Part shown: positions 17,569 to 26,023 of the stretch, piece by piece
Position numbering within the stretch: the stretch's first letter is position 1
Layout: each line of letters begins with the position of its first letter
DNA from: Chryseobacterium gregarium DSM 19109
GTDB taxonomy: Bacteria > Bacteroidota > Bacteroidia > Flavobacteriales > Weeksellaceae
Direction: 5' to 3'
Assembly: GCF_000430845.1 (NCBI RefSeq)
Contig: NZ_AUMU01000008.1
Coordinates: 62,001 to 126,000 of the forward strand
Length of the DNA: 64,000 nt
Notes under the pieces: model-generated
The model's database searches: none
Told to the model about the DNA's origin: nothing
What the model saw: only the letters and a program-made list of their open reading frames with translations
Program-made: the position numbers and the translations under genes

Positions 17569-20500
17569 TTATTTTTCTACTCTGTTTCTTACTTTGGTAT
17601 GATAGAACACATTTGGTTTGGTCCCGATCTCTTCAAGTAAATAATATCTCCTGTTATCAGCATATAATTTTCTGACTTCAGATGCTTTGTCATTCATGTC
17701 TCCGAACTGGATGGATCCCGTAGTACAGGCTTTTGAACATGCCGTCTGGAATTCCCCGTCTTGTACCACTCTGTTTTCTTTCTTCGCTTCAAGAATAGTA
17801 GTCTGAGTCATCTGGATACATAATGAACATTTCTCCATTACCCCTCTCGTTCTTACCACGACATCCGGATTCAGTACCATTCTTCCTAAATCGTTATTCT
17901 GATTGAAATCAAACTTGTCATTTAAGTTATAGGTAAACCAGTTGAAACGTCTTACTTTATACGGACAGTTGTTCGCACAGTATCTCGTACCGATACATCT
18001 GTTGTAAGCCATATGGTTCTGTCCCTGCTTACTGTGAGAAGTAGCCGCTACCGGACATACTGTTTCACAAGGTGCATGGTTACAGTGCTGACACATTACG
18101 GGCTGGAAGATGACATCAGGATTGTCTGCCGGGTGGTTCAAGGCCCCTCCGTCTCCGAATGCAGTACCGTACAATTCAGGTACGGCCATTCCTTCTTTTA
18201 ATCCTTCGTATACTTCTACTTTCTGTCTTGAAGAATAGTAACGGTCAATTCTTAACCAATACATATCTCTGGACATTCTGATCTCTTCTTTACCTACAAC
18301 AGGAACGTTGTTTTCTGCCTGACAGGCAATGATACAAGATCCGCATCCAGTACAGGAGTTAAGATCGACAGACATGTTGAAGTGAGGTCCGTCCGTATCA
18401 TCGAAAGCATCCCAAAGGTCAATTTTTCTTGCCGGAAGTGCTCCGCTGATGGTATGATATTCCAAAGGCCTGTTCCATCCTTTATGTTCGTCATCGAAGG
18501 CAACGTTTAAGAATTCAGCCAAAGGAACTTCTTTAGCGATCTCATAACGGCCCATTAAAGTATTCTGAAGCTGGATTCCTGCAAATTCGTGGTCTTCTCC
18601 TGTCTTTTCTAACTTAACATTAGAAACCGCAAGGTTGGAACCGTCAAATAAAGGATAAGCATTTACCCCTGTATCAGCGGTAGCTCCTGAGTTTTTCTTA
18701 CCGTATCCAAGCGCAAGACCTACTGATCCTTCTGCCTGACCGGGCTGGATAAATACAGGGACATCTTTTACGGTTACTCCGTTTACCGTAAGGTTCACAA
18801 TAGAACCGTCAAGCTGCATCCTTGCATTAAGATCATTTTCAAGTCCTAATCTTTCTGCATCTTTAGGAGAAATGGTCAGGTAATTATCCCAAGACATTCT
18901 TGTCAACGGATCCGGTAATTCCTGTAGCCAAGGGTTATTGGCCTGGGTACCATCTCCCATTGCAGTCTTGGTATACAATACCAATTCCAGGTCGGAAGTT
19001 TTAAAGTTTCCTAATTCAGCCAAGGCCTGAGCTGCATTTCCTCCGGCGTAAGACAAGGTCGTAGCATTCGGGGAAACGTTGATACCGTTATATAAAGCTT
19101 TATTGAAAGAAGTAGCCCCTAAAAGAGAAGAAGCACTTGCTTTTAAATAATCGTAATAGTTATTGGCTGCGTTGTTTTTACCGTTCTTCCAAACCAATAA
19201 AGATTCTTCGATCTGTCTTGATTTGTAAATTTTCTGAATGGTAGGCTGCATTAATGAATATACACCTGTCTGAGGTTCGATATCTCCCCAGGATTCCAGC
19301 CAGTTGGCTACAGGGATTACCGCTTTCGCAGCTTTGTACATTTCATTTTTCTTCTCAGCCACAGCGATCACATAAGGAACTTTGGATAGAGATTTTTTGA
19401 AATCTTCTCCTTTATGATAAGAGTAAATAGGGTCTACATTGTTGGTAATTAATACCCCAACCTGACCTGCATTTACCCATCCGAGGAATTCCTGGAATCT
19501 TGCTTTATCAAAATCTTTTAAGAAGTTAGCTTTACCGGTGAAAGCAACAGATCCTAATTTCTGGTTAATTAAATGAGCGAGTACCTGAGCACCTTTGGAG
19601 CTGTCAGCAAAAACTACTGCCTTGCTTCCTTTTGCCTGAAGTTCTTTCGCGATTTCAGAAGCTGTTTTATCAGAAGTTCCTCCACCGACAATGGCGTTAT
19701 ATACTTCCACCAGGGTTTTATTAACCTGGCTTGGCTTTAATCTTACTCTTGAGTCAGCGTTAGCACCCGTCAGAGACATATTGGATTCTACCTGGATATG
19801 TCTTAACATATTGGCTCCCGGTTTTCTTGCTGCTGCATAAGAAGATTCAAGGCTTGCTGCATTGTAATCTCCCAAGAAATCAGCCTGGAATGCCACTACC
19901 AGTTCTGTCCCTCTAAGGTCATATACCGGTAATGCTCTTGTTCCAAAAACTTCCTGCGCAGCATCCAGAGCTGCAGCATAAGGGAAAGCATCATAAGTTA
20001 CTAATTCTGCTGTAGGATATTTAGCTTTAAATTCAGCAAATAATTTTTTGAAAGTAGGGGACGCAAAAGAATGTGATAATAATACGATTCTTTTACCTGC
20101 TGCATTAGCTTCTTCCAGTCCTTTGATCACAAAGCTGTCAACTTTATCAAAAGTTTCATCTTTACCTTCAAATTTCGGCTGCTTTACTTTATCATTATCA
20201 TAAAGAGAAAGTACACTTGCCTGAGCTCTTGCGCTTGTTTTTCCCAAATCTCCGGCAGCCGGATTCGGTTCGATTTTAATCGGTCTTCCTTCACGTGTCT
20301 TTACCAGAATACTCGCAAAGTCAAAGCCGTCGAAATATGTTGAAGCGTAATAATTCGGGATCCCCGGGATAATATCATGCGGTTTTACCACATAAGGGAT
20401 TGTTTTAATTACCGGAGCTTCACATGCAGCCAGGGTTACCGCAGCTGTAGAGAATCCTAATAATTTTAAGAAATCCCTTCTTGAAGTAGCAGAACCGTTC

Positions 20501-20628
20501 TGTTCAGCATCTCCAAGGAAATCTTCTACCGGAATTTCTTCCTGGAACTCTTTCTGAGCCAGCTTATTGTTTAAAGCCGGATCTTTAAGTTCGTGAATAC
20601 TTCTAAATTGTATTTTGTTTGAAGCCAT
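17569..20628 (-). CDS. actB: Alternative complex III Fe-S subunit ActB (fused molybdopterin-oxidoreductase-like and 4-cluster ferredoxin domains)
   Basis: A 1019-aa fusion of a large molybdopterin-oxidoreductase-like domain, which in this complex carries no molybdenum cofactor, and a C-terminal four-cluster Fe-S domain. The N-terminal Tat-like motif SRRDFLKLLG at residues 49-58 is followed by a hydrophobic stretch, the TAT-variant form known for this family. The cluster-ligating cysteines are in CTGCGSCIIACQ, CQHCNHAPCETVCP, CIGTRYCANNCPY and CSLCIQM...CSKAC. Electrons from quinol at ActC run through these clusters to the heme subunits. It is 23 bases downstream of actA. Confidence 0.96.
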   Translation of the reverse strand: MASNKIQFRSIHELKDPALNNKLAQKEFQEEIPVEDFLGDAEQNGSATSRRDFLKLLGFSTAAVTLAACEAPVIKTIPYVVKPHDIIPGIPNYYASTYFDGFDFASILVKTREGRPIKIEPNPAAGDLGKTSARAQASVLSLYDNDKVKQPKFEGKDETFDKVDSFVIKGLEEANAAGKRIVLLSHSFASPTFKKLFAEFKAKYPTAELVTYDAFPYAAALDAAQEVFGTRALPVYDLRGTELVVAFQADFLGDYNAASLESSYAAARKPGANMLRHIQVESNMSLTGANADSRVRLKPSQVNKTLVEVYNAIVGGGTSDKTASEIAKELQAKGSKAVVFADSSKGAQVLAHLINQKLGSVAFTGKANFLKDFDKARFQEFLGWVNAGQVGVLITNNVDPIYSYHKGEDFKKSLSKVPYVIAVAEKKNEMYKAAKAVIPVANWLESWGDIEPQTGVYSLMQPTIQKIYKSRQIEESLLVWKNGKNNAANNYYDYLKASASSLLGATSFNKALYNGINVSPNATTLSYAGGNAAQALAELGNFKTSDLELVLYTKTAMGDGTQANNPWLQELPDPLTRMSWDNYLTISPKDAERLGLENDLNARMQLDGSIVNLTVNGVTVKDVPVFIQPGQAEGSVGLALGYGKKNSGATADTGVNAYPLFDGSNLAVSNVKLEKTGEDHEFAGIQLQNTLMGRYEIAKEVPLAEFLNVAFDDEHKGWNRPLEYHTISGALPARKIDLWDAFDDTDGPHFNMSVDLNSCTGCGSCIIACQAENNVPVVGKEEIRMSRDMYWLRIDRYYSSRQKVEVYEGLKEGMAVPELYGTAFGDGGALNHPADNPDVIFQPVMCQHCNHAPCETVCPVAATSHSKQGQNHMAYNRCIGTRYCANNCPYKVRRFNWFTYNLNDKFDFNQNNDLGRMVLNPDVVVRTRGVMEKCSLCIQMTQTTILEAKKENRVVQDGEFQTACSKACTTGSIQFGDMNDKASEVRKLYADNRRYYLLEEIGTKPNVFYHTKVRNRVEK

Positions 20629-20650
20629 TTATACTTCTAATTTTTAGTTA

Positions 20651-22015
20651 TTAATAATGACATTTACCACATTCAAGACCTCCAATAGCATCTACAGTAA
20701 TCTTACCACCATCTTTAGGGTATTGTTTTTTCAATTTGTCATGTAGATTCTTGAAGTATTCTTTATTATAACCGTTGTTCATATCAACTTCAGTCGTTCT
20801 GTGGCACTCGATACACCATCCCATTGTGAAGTCATTAGCCATCTGAACAACATTCATTGTATCTATTTTTCCGTGACACGCTTTACAAACAACGTCGATT
20901 TTATTGTCAGGGTTCTTTTTGTTGAAAGAATTGATAATTGCTTGTTCACCGGCTACCACGTGCTGTGAGTGATTAAAGTAAACGAAGTCCGGCATATTGT
21001 GAATTCTCGTCCATTCAACCGGCTGGGTTTTTCCTGTATACTGCTGTTTTTCAGAATTCCATCCTGTGGCAGCATAAATTTTCTGGATTTCCCCGTCGTA
21101 GAATGCCTTATCTTTTCCTGGTTCCATGTAATGCTCTGCGTTGTACTCAGAAATTGTTCTGTGGCAGTTCATACAAACGTTCATAGAAGGGATTTCAGAT
21201 ACTTTTCCATACTTGGCACTGGAGTGACAAAGTTGACAGTCAATCTTCTGTTCCCCGGCGTGGATTTTATGAGAGAAATAGATAGGCTGTTCCGGCTTGT
21301 ATCCTTTGTAAACCCCGATCCACATGATCCAGTTCCAAACCCCGTAAGCGGCCAGAAGCGCAAGGATAGCAATGATTCCCTTACCGATATAATGGTATTT
21401 TTCATAGATCTCACTGAAAGATTTAACCCTTGATTCGTTAAGTCCGGCTAAGTCTTCAGACTGTCCTAATTTAACGAGCTGTCTTAGTTTTATTAAGATC
21501 CAAACCAATAAAGCGGCAATGGCCAAAAGTGAAATAATCACTACGTTTGTTGTCGTAGAGCTGTTTGCCGGTGCTGCTGTTGCATTGGCAGGATCTGCTG
21601 TTGTTTTCTTTTCATCAGCGGCAGGTGCAGCCGGAGGATTAGTTGTGTAGGCTAAGATGTCATCAATATCCTTATCGGTAAGATTTGGAAAGACCTGCAT
21701 CTCAGTCTTGTTAAATTTTTCGAAAATTTCATTGGCGTACTTATCTCCGGAAGCTCTCAAAGACTTGTTATCCTTGATCCACTTGTGAAGCCAGTCTGTA
21801 TCCACCCCACCCTCTGTCTTTACGCGTTCCACAACCCCCTTCAACGGTGGTCCTACAACTTGTTTGTCTAGTGCGTGGCATGCTGTACAATTTGCTTTGA
21901 AAAGTTTCTCACCATTGCTCGGATCGCCTTCTTGCCCGTAAATTGAAGCACTGGTTGACAACAATAAGCCTATTGCAATCAACGTTTTTCTATAATGCTT
22001 TCTCCAACTAATCAT
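20651..22015 (-). CDS. actA: Alternative complex III multiheme cytochrome ActA with extra N-terminal cytochrome c domain
   Basis: A 454-aa protein with six CxxCH heme sites: CTACH in an N-terminal monoheme domain (about residue 43), then CQLCH, CMNCH, CKACH, CIECH and CGKCH. The last five are the classic ActA pentaheme part, so the first is an added cytochrome c domain fused in front, a form common in Bacteroidota. A signal sequence (residues 1-27) and a transmembrane helix near residue 158 place the N-terminal domain outside, and a second membrane helix precedes the pentaheme part. A Pro/Ala-rich linker lies between (about 125-150). First gene of the actABCDEF operon. Confidence 0.95.
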   Translation of the reverse strand: MISWRKHYRKTLIAIGLLLSTSASIYGQEGDPSNGEKLFKANCTACHALDKQVVGPPLKGVVERVKTEGGVDTDWLHKWIKDNKSLRASGDKYANEIFEKFNKTEMQVFPNLTDKDIDDILAYTTNPPAAPAADEKKTTADPANATAAPANSSTTTNVVIISLLAIAALLVWILIKLRQLVKLGQSEDLAGLNESRVKSFSEIYEKYHYIGKGIIAILALLAAYGVWNWIMWIGVYKGYKPEQPIYFSHKIHAGEQKIDCQLCHSSAKYGKVSEIPSMNVCMNCHRTISEYNAEHYMEPGKDKAFYDGEIQKIYAATGWNSEKQQYTGKTQPVEWTRIHNMPDFVYFNHSQHVVAGEQAIINSFNKKNPDNKIDVVCKACHGKIDTMNVVQMANDFTMGWCIECHRTTEVDMNNGYNKEYFKNLHDKLKKQYPKDGGKITVDAIGGLECGKCHY

Positions 22016-22061
22016 TTAAATTATCTTATGTTAGTAAATATTGAACATTCAATCAATCCCG

Positions 22062-22069
22062 CAAAAATA
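22062..22069 (-). promoter_or_regulatory. Possible -7 element of the act operon
   Basis: TATTTTTG on the minus strand, 46 bases ahead of the actA ATG. The nearest TTG upstream is only 13 bases away, below the usual 17-23, so this is a tentative call. Confidence 0.35.
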
Positions 22070-22152
22070 ATATTTTTAACACCAATTTAACGGCATATGC
22101 AAAGGGGAAAATGTCATTTACGTTTAATTTGTATTGATTCTAAATAACTCTG

Positions 22153-22184
22153 TTTGGTATAATTTTTTAATTTGCCTAAATTTG
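22153..22184 (+). promoter_or_regulatory. Promoter of the SPOR-domain gene
   Basis: TTTG, 20 bases, TAAATTTG: full flavobacterial consensus, ending 15 bases before the ATG at 22200, which implies a very short leader. Confidence 0.75.
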
Positions 22185-22199
22185 CGGAAACAAGTTTAA

Positions 22200-22739
22200 A
22201 TGAAAAATTTTATTAAAATATTTTCGATATTCTCTCTATTGGCATTTTATACTGTTGATGCACAGCAGATTGTAAAGAGAGATACTTTGGCAGGCACTGA
22301 ACTTACGATGACTATGGATTCTAAGGTAAATGCTACACTGGAAAGTATTGAAGATAAGTGTACGAGAGTCGCCGTAGCCATACCTTCAAGGAATGATGAC
22401 GATGACTATGTATCTCCCAAGCCTGTAAAGATTTATGTTCCAAGCAGAGAGATGAGCAATGCAGAAATCTGCAGAAAAAATCCGAGGATTCTGGGGTACA
22501 AAATACAGATTACTACGGTAAAAAGTAACGAAGAAGCCAATGAAGTGAAATCCTATTTCAGAAAGAGGTTTCCTAACCTGAAAGTAGAAACGGATGCCTC
22601 GTTGAGACCCAATTATAAAATTTTAGCGGGAAGTTATTTTACCAAACAGAGCGCCTCTTCTGACCTTTCAAGAGTAAGAGAATATTTTAAATCTGCCATT
22701 CCCGTACAATACAGAATTTTCTGTGCGGAAGCCAAATAA
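22200..22739 (+). CDS. SPOR-domain periplasmic protein
   Basis: A 179-aa exported protein. Residues 1-21 are a signal peptide ending VDAQQ. The C-terminal 80 residues (GYKIQITTVKSNEEANEVKSYF ... YKILAGSYFTKQSASSDL) are a SPOR domain, which binds denuded septal peptidoglycan. The central segment is short and charged and has no other recognisable domain. It is divergent from the act operon and has its own promoter and terminator. The role may be linked to division or cell-wall turnover, inferred from the domain only. Confidence 0.85.
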   Translation: MKNFIKIFSIFSLLAFYTVDAQQIVKRDTLAGTELTMTMDSKVNATLESIEDKCTRVAVAIPSRNDDDDYVSPKPVKIYVPSREMSNAEICRKNPRILGYKIQITTVKSNEEANEVKSYFRKRFPNLKVETDASLRPNYKILAGSYFTKQSASSDLSRVREYFKSAIPVQYRIFCAEAK

Positions 22740-22760
22740 AATTTATTGCCATAAAAACAT

Positions 22761-22786
22761 AAAGCTGAGGATGAATTCTCAGCTTT
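22761..22786 (+). terminator. Terminator behind the SPOR gene
   Basis: Arms AAAGCTGAG and CTCAGCTTT (9 bp, 8-base loop) followed by TTAT and T-rich sequence, 21 bases after the stop codon. Confidence 0.85.
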
Positions 22787-23030
22787 TTATTTTAAAATCA
22801 GGTATTGGTTTAATGCCATTTTACAAAAAATCATTTCTGTATGATGGCTTGCTGTCATTTATCTTAAAACCAATTCCGAAAGGGTCATTTAATTCAGATT
22901 GTATTAGAATCTGAATTAAATTATTTTAGAAGATACTTTATCGCAGAGTAGCTTGATCACCAATATTTTATATGTATTCAAATCTTTAAAATATAAAAAA
23001 ATAAGCAACGGAATTTTGGAATAAGTTTTA
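22787..23030. other. Intergenic spacer without a gene
   Basis: AT-rich DNA between two convergent genes. It holds a perfect inverted repeat (22888-22920) and otherwise nothing I can identify. A short ORF that begins inside the SPOR gene and ends at 22914 has no protein-like character. Confidence 0.5.
22888..22920. repeat. Perfect 13-bp inverted repeat
   Basis: TTTAATTCAGATT, 7-base loop, AATCTGAATTAAA. It is followed by a T-rich stretch on the plus strand but has no GC-rich base, so a terminator role is doubtful. It may be a regulator site or back-up hairpin. Confidence 0.6.
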
Positions 23031-23055
23031 TAAAGTCTTTTTTAAAAGGACTTTA
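23031..23055 (-). terminator. Terminator overlapping the stop codon of the polytopic membrane protein gene
   Basis: TAAAGTC-TTTT / AAAA-G-GACTTTA forms an 11-bp stem with one bulge; its right arm covers the TAA stop at 23053-23055. The minus-strand tail is only moderately T-rich. Confidence 0.5.
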
Positions 23056-24327
23056 GTAATAATTATTTAAAAACCAGAAAAATTCTGTCATCCTTACATA
23101 GTTGTTTATTGCTAAATAGGTAAATAAAATGCAGAGCACCGCAGTCAGGAAAGACAGTATTTTCGGGGATTTTCTGTAAGCATAAAATAACCATCCCAAC
23201 AGGATCGGATATATAAAAACGAAGTGCCCGCCGTAAATGTAAGAAGTATGGATCCCGAATTTCATAATACAGTGAATGACCACATCCAGCAGAAATGAAA
23301 TCATGATTACCTGAACCAGTCTGTTGTTGAAGTTTTTATAATAGCTCCACAAAATAAGTCCAAGCAGAACGGCAATAAAAATATAAGGAATCCATGATGA
23401 ATAGACATCCATAATAATCCCTTTGTATTCAAAACCTTTCATATTGTGCTTATCACGGATGACAAAGTTCGAGAACAGGATATTTCCGCCGAAAAAATAA
23501 GAAGAAATCATATCCCATAGCGGAGTGGATTTAACATTTGAAAATTTTTCATACTGTTCGCTTGTTTTGCTGAAGATATTCTGATATTTGAAATCAATAC
23601 GGTTTAAATACAGCAGTACAAAGCAAATACAGGTAAATATTACCCTGAAAACGGCATTTCCGAATTTTTTCCTGTTTTTAAACAATCCTTTTTCAAACAG
23701 GACCGGAATAAAAACTTTGATAATATTCGTTACCGTTAATCCTCCGATGGTGATCCCTGAAAAGACCAGTGCCAAAGCGGGAATTTTTTCTTCTTTTTTC
23801 AATTTTACGGCTGAATAATGATTAAATAAAGTCAGTAAAAACAGGGTATAGGTAAAATTTTCCGGAGTGAATGAAAGCAGGATCAAGGTTGAAAACGATC
23901 CGAAAAACAGGATCAGTAAAATACTGATTATAAGAGGCAGCTGAATGATATTTTTCAGATATTTGAAAACCTGAAGGATGCTGAGGCTTACTGCAATATT
24001 ACTGAACCACGCCAGGGCAAACCTGAAATTCCCATCCATTTTTCCATCTGAAAACAGCAGGGCCAGTTCACGGATCCAGTTGAAAAAGTAATAGGAGAGC
24101 GGATGTCTCTCAAAGCTTCCGCCGCTCATCACGATGGATTTATTGTCAAAACTGAAATAGGCATCCCAGGGAATGCGGCTGTCAAAAATAATCTTGTGAT
24201 GGATGGCGATGTAAGAACCCAGGTATCCGTAGACAACCAGAAAAAAAAGGAATACGACCAGTTCAATGCCCGTTGAAGGAAACAAGAGTTTAAAAAAATC
24301 TGTAAATTTTATTCTGAGCTTTGACAC
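23053..24327 (-). CDS. Polytopic membrane protein of unknown function (glycosyltransferase-C-like topology)
   Basis: A roughly 424-aa integral membrane protein with 9-11 predicted helices, not identified with certainty. A loop after the first helix contains WDAYFSFDNKSIVMSGGSFERHPLSYYFF; its acidic residue and the ERHP motif recall the first periplasmic loop of GT-C glycosyltransferases, but this is only a topological resemblance. I think it belongs to a Bacteroidota family annotated as a domain of unknown function. The reading frame is open up to 24450 and overlaps selO, but a terminator for selO (24358-24381) and a TATTTTTG element (24344-24351) lie in between. I therefore prefer a GTG start at 24327 (VSKLRIKFTDFF). 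Confidence 0.6.
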   Translation of the reverse strand: MSKLRIKFTDFFKLLFPSTGIELVVFLFFLVVYGYLGSYIAIHHKIIFDSRIPWDAYFSFDNKSIVMSGGSFERHPLSYYFFNWIRELALLFSDGKMDGNFRFALAWFSNIAVSLSILQVFKYLKNIIQLPLIISILLILFFGSFSTLILLSFTPENFTYTLFLLTLFNHYSAVKLKKEEKIPALALVFSGITIGGLTVTNIIKVFIPVLFEKGLFKNRKKFGNAVFRVIFTCICFVLLYLNRIDFKYQNIFSKTSEQYEKFSNVKSTPLWDMISSYFFGGNILFSNFVIRDKHNMKGFEYKGIIMDVYSSWIPYIFIAVLLGLILWSYYKNFNNRLVQVIMISFLLDVVIHCIMKFGIHTSYIYGGHFVFIYPILLGWLFYAYRKSPKILSFLTAVLCILFTYLAINNYVRMTEFFWFLNNYY

Positions 24328-24343
24328 TTTAGATAAGTTTTTG

Positions 24344-24351
24344 CAAAAATA
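24344..24351 (-). promoter_or_regulatory. -7 element for the polytopic membrane protein gene
   Basis: TATTTTTG on the minus strand, 16 bases before the proposed GTG start and just behind the selO terminator. No TTG at the expected distance. Confidence 0.4.
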
Positions 24352-24357
24352 AAATAA

Positions 24358-24381
24358 AAACTCACCAGTTTTGATGAGTTT
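24358..24381 (-). terminator. Terminator behind selO
   Basis: Arms AAACTCA and TGAGTTT (plus an inner C-G pair) with a run of T and TTTTATTTT following on the minus strand, 26 bases after the selO stop. Confidence 0.7.
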
Positions 24382-24406
24382 GACAATTGATTTTAATTCA
24401 TTTAAG

Positions 24407-25948
24407 TTAAGAACTGCAGGAAAGTGTTGAACATCCTGAGGTATCATCATATTTTGAAGGTCTTTTTACTGAAAATTCAGGATAAATTTCTTCATAAGGA
24501 TTTTCCAGGGCTTTGGTTAATCTGTAAAGCATGCCCGTTTTTCCTTCGTTGATTTCTTCGATACACTGGTATAAAAGATAATTTCTCAGAATAAACTTGG
24601 GGTTTGTTTTTTTCATTATATCTGAAGACTGTTCCTTGGAAATAATATTTCTTTCTAATCTTGATTGATAGGATGCCATGAAATTTTCGAGTTTTAAGAT
24701 TTTCTCATCATCCAGAAAAGTATAGGAAACATTTTCGAACTGATTTTTCATATCTTTTTGAATGTCAAATTTCTCCAGCTGATTAAAAAACAGGGTGTAG
24801 TCAAGCTGAAGTTCCTGCATCAGTTCCTGCCAGCCGGTGAAAAACTTTTCATCATGGGTCAGCAGCTGATCAAATCCGAATTTCCGGCAGAGCATCCGGT
24901 CATGGGTTTCCCAGAAATAGCTTCCGAAATCATTCAGGATGTCTTCCAGAAACTTTTCGTCTTTAATTAACGGATGAAGGGCATTGGCGAGCTGCCACAG
25001 GTTCCACTGCGCAATCTGGCCCTGTTTTCCGAAAGCATATCTTCTGCCGGGAAGGTCCGTTGTATTAGGCGTGAAATTTAAACTGTACTCATCCATCATT
25101 GAATAAGGTCCATAATCAATCGTTAAGCCCAGAATTGACATGTTATCGGTATTCATTACCCCATGAACGAACCCGACCCGGTACCATTCCACCATAAGAT
25201 CTGCCGTTTTTCTGCCTACATTTTCAAAAAAATCTTTATATTTCTGTTCTCCTTCCGAAGTAATTTCTTTAAAATAATTTTTAATGGTATAGTCTGCCAA
25301 GTCCTGTAAAGTTTTGTATTCTTTTTGGGCAGACATCAGTTCAAAATGTCCGAAACGGAGAAAGCTTTCCGCTGTCCGGATAACCACTGCGCCCTTTTCA
25401 TATTGCGGATTTCCGTTGTACATCATATCCCTTACAACGTCTTCTCCCGTAAAAGTAAGGCTCAAGGCCCGTGTTGTCGGAATACCCAGGTGGAACATTG
25501 CTTCACTCATCAGGTATTCGCGGACCGATGACCTCAACACAGCTCTTCCGTCAGCATGCCTGGAATACGGGGTTGCTCCGGCACCTTTCCACTGGATCTC
25601 ATTTTTCTGTCCGGCATTACTGGTTATTTCTCCTGCAAGGATAGCGCGACCGTCGCCCAGCTGTCCTGCCCAGTTGCCGAACTGATGTCCTGCATAGGCG
25701 GTAGAATAGGTTTTAATATTTTCGGGAAGATTATTTCCGACCAGAAAATCAAGGTCTTTTTCTTCAAATTTTCCCAAACCGATTTCTTCTGAAAGTTTTT
25801 CGTTGAAAGCAATAAGCTTCGGATGATCAAAGCCCGCCGGTGGTGTGGCAGAGAATAAGACTTTCGGCGTGTTCCTCTGCATCTGATTGCCTGAGAAATC
25901 GCCGGGAAATATTTTTATAAAGGGTTGTTGTATGTTTTCAATATTCAT
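24407..25948 (-). CDS. selO: Protein adenylyltransferase SelO
   Basis: A 513-aa pseudokinase-fold enzyme (YdiU/UPF0061) that transfers AMP from ATP to Ser/Thr/Tyr of target proteins, linked to redox stress. Family motifs are present: GQFGNWAGQLGDGRA-type segment (HQFGNWAGQLGDGRAI), the QWKGAGATPYSRHADGRAVLRSS core that binds ATP in flipped orientation, and GFVHGVMNTDNMSILGLTIDYGPYSMMD with the catalytic Asp-Asn region. The C-terminus ends GCSTLSCSS; the final Cys is in the place where vertebrate SelO has selenocysteine. A TATCTTTG element lies only 4 bases ahead of the ATG, so the message could be almost leaderless. Confidence 0.96.
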   Translation of the reverse strand: MNIENIQQPFIKIFPGDFSGNQMQRNTPKVLFSATPPAGFDHPKLIAFNEKLSEEIGLGKFEEKDLDFLVGNNLPENIKTYSTAYAGHQFGNWAGQLGDGRAILAGEITSNAGQKNEIQWKGAGATPYSRHADGRAVLRSSVREYLMSEAMFHLGIPTTRALSLTFTGEDVVRDMMYNGNPQYEKGAVVIRTAESFLRFGHFELMSAQKEYKTLQDLADYTIKNYFKEITSEGEQKYKDFFENVGRKTADLMVEWYRVGFVHGVMNTDNMSILGLTIDYGPYSMMDEYSLNFTPNTTDLPGRRYAFGKQGQIAQWNLWQLANALHPLIKDEKFLEDILNDFGSYFWETHDRMLCRKFGFDQLLTHDEKFFTGWQELMQELQLDYTLFFNQLEKFDIQKDMKNQFENVSYTFLDDEKILKLENFMASYQSRLERNIISKEQSSDIMKKTNPKFILRNYLLYQCIEEINEGKTGMLYRLTKALENPYEEIYPEFSVKRPSKYDDTSGCSTLSCSS

Positions 25949-25952
25949 ATTT

Positions 25953-25960
25953 CAAAGATA
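25953..25960 (-). promoter_or_regulatory. Possible -7 element of selO
   Basis: TATCTTTG on the minus strand, with TTG 24 bases upstream (one beyond the usual range). Only 4 bases separate it from the ATG. Confidence 0.4.
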
Positions 25961-25975
25961 TTAATTATAAAAGAA

Positions 25976-26003
25976 AAGACCTTTCAAATCACTGAAAGGT
26001 CTT
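25976..26003 (-). terminator. Terminator behind the PBP1A gene
   Basis: A perfect 11-bp stem AAGACCTTTCA / TGAAAGGTCTT with a 6-base loop; the minus-strand side continues TTTTCTTTTAT. It closes the ricT-gldH-PBP1A run. Confidence 0.9.
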
Positions 26004-26023
26004 GTGTATATCTAAAAGAGAAT

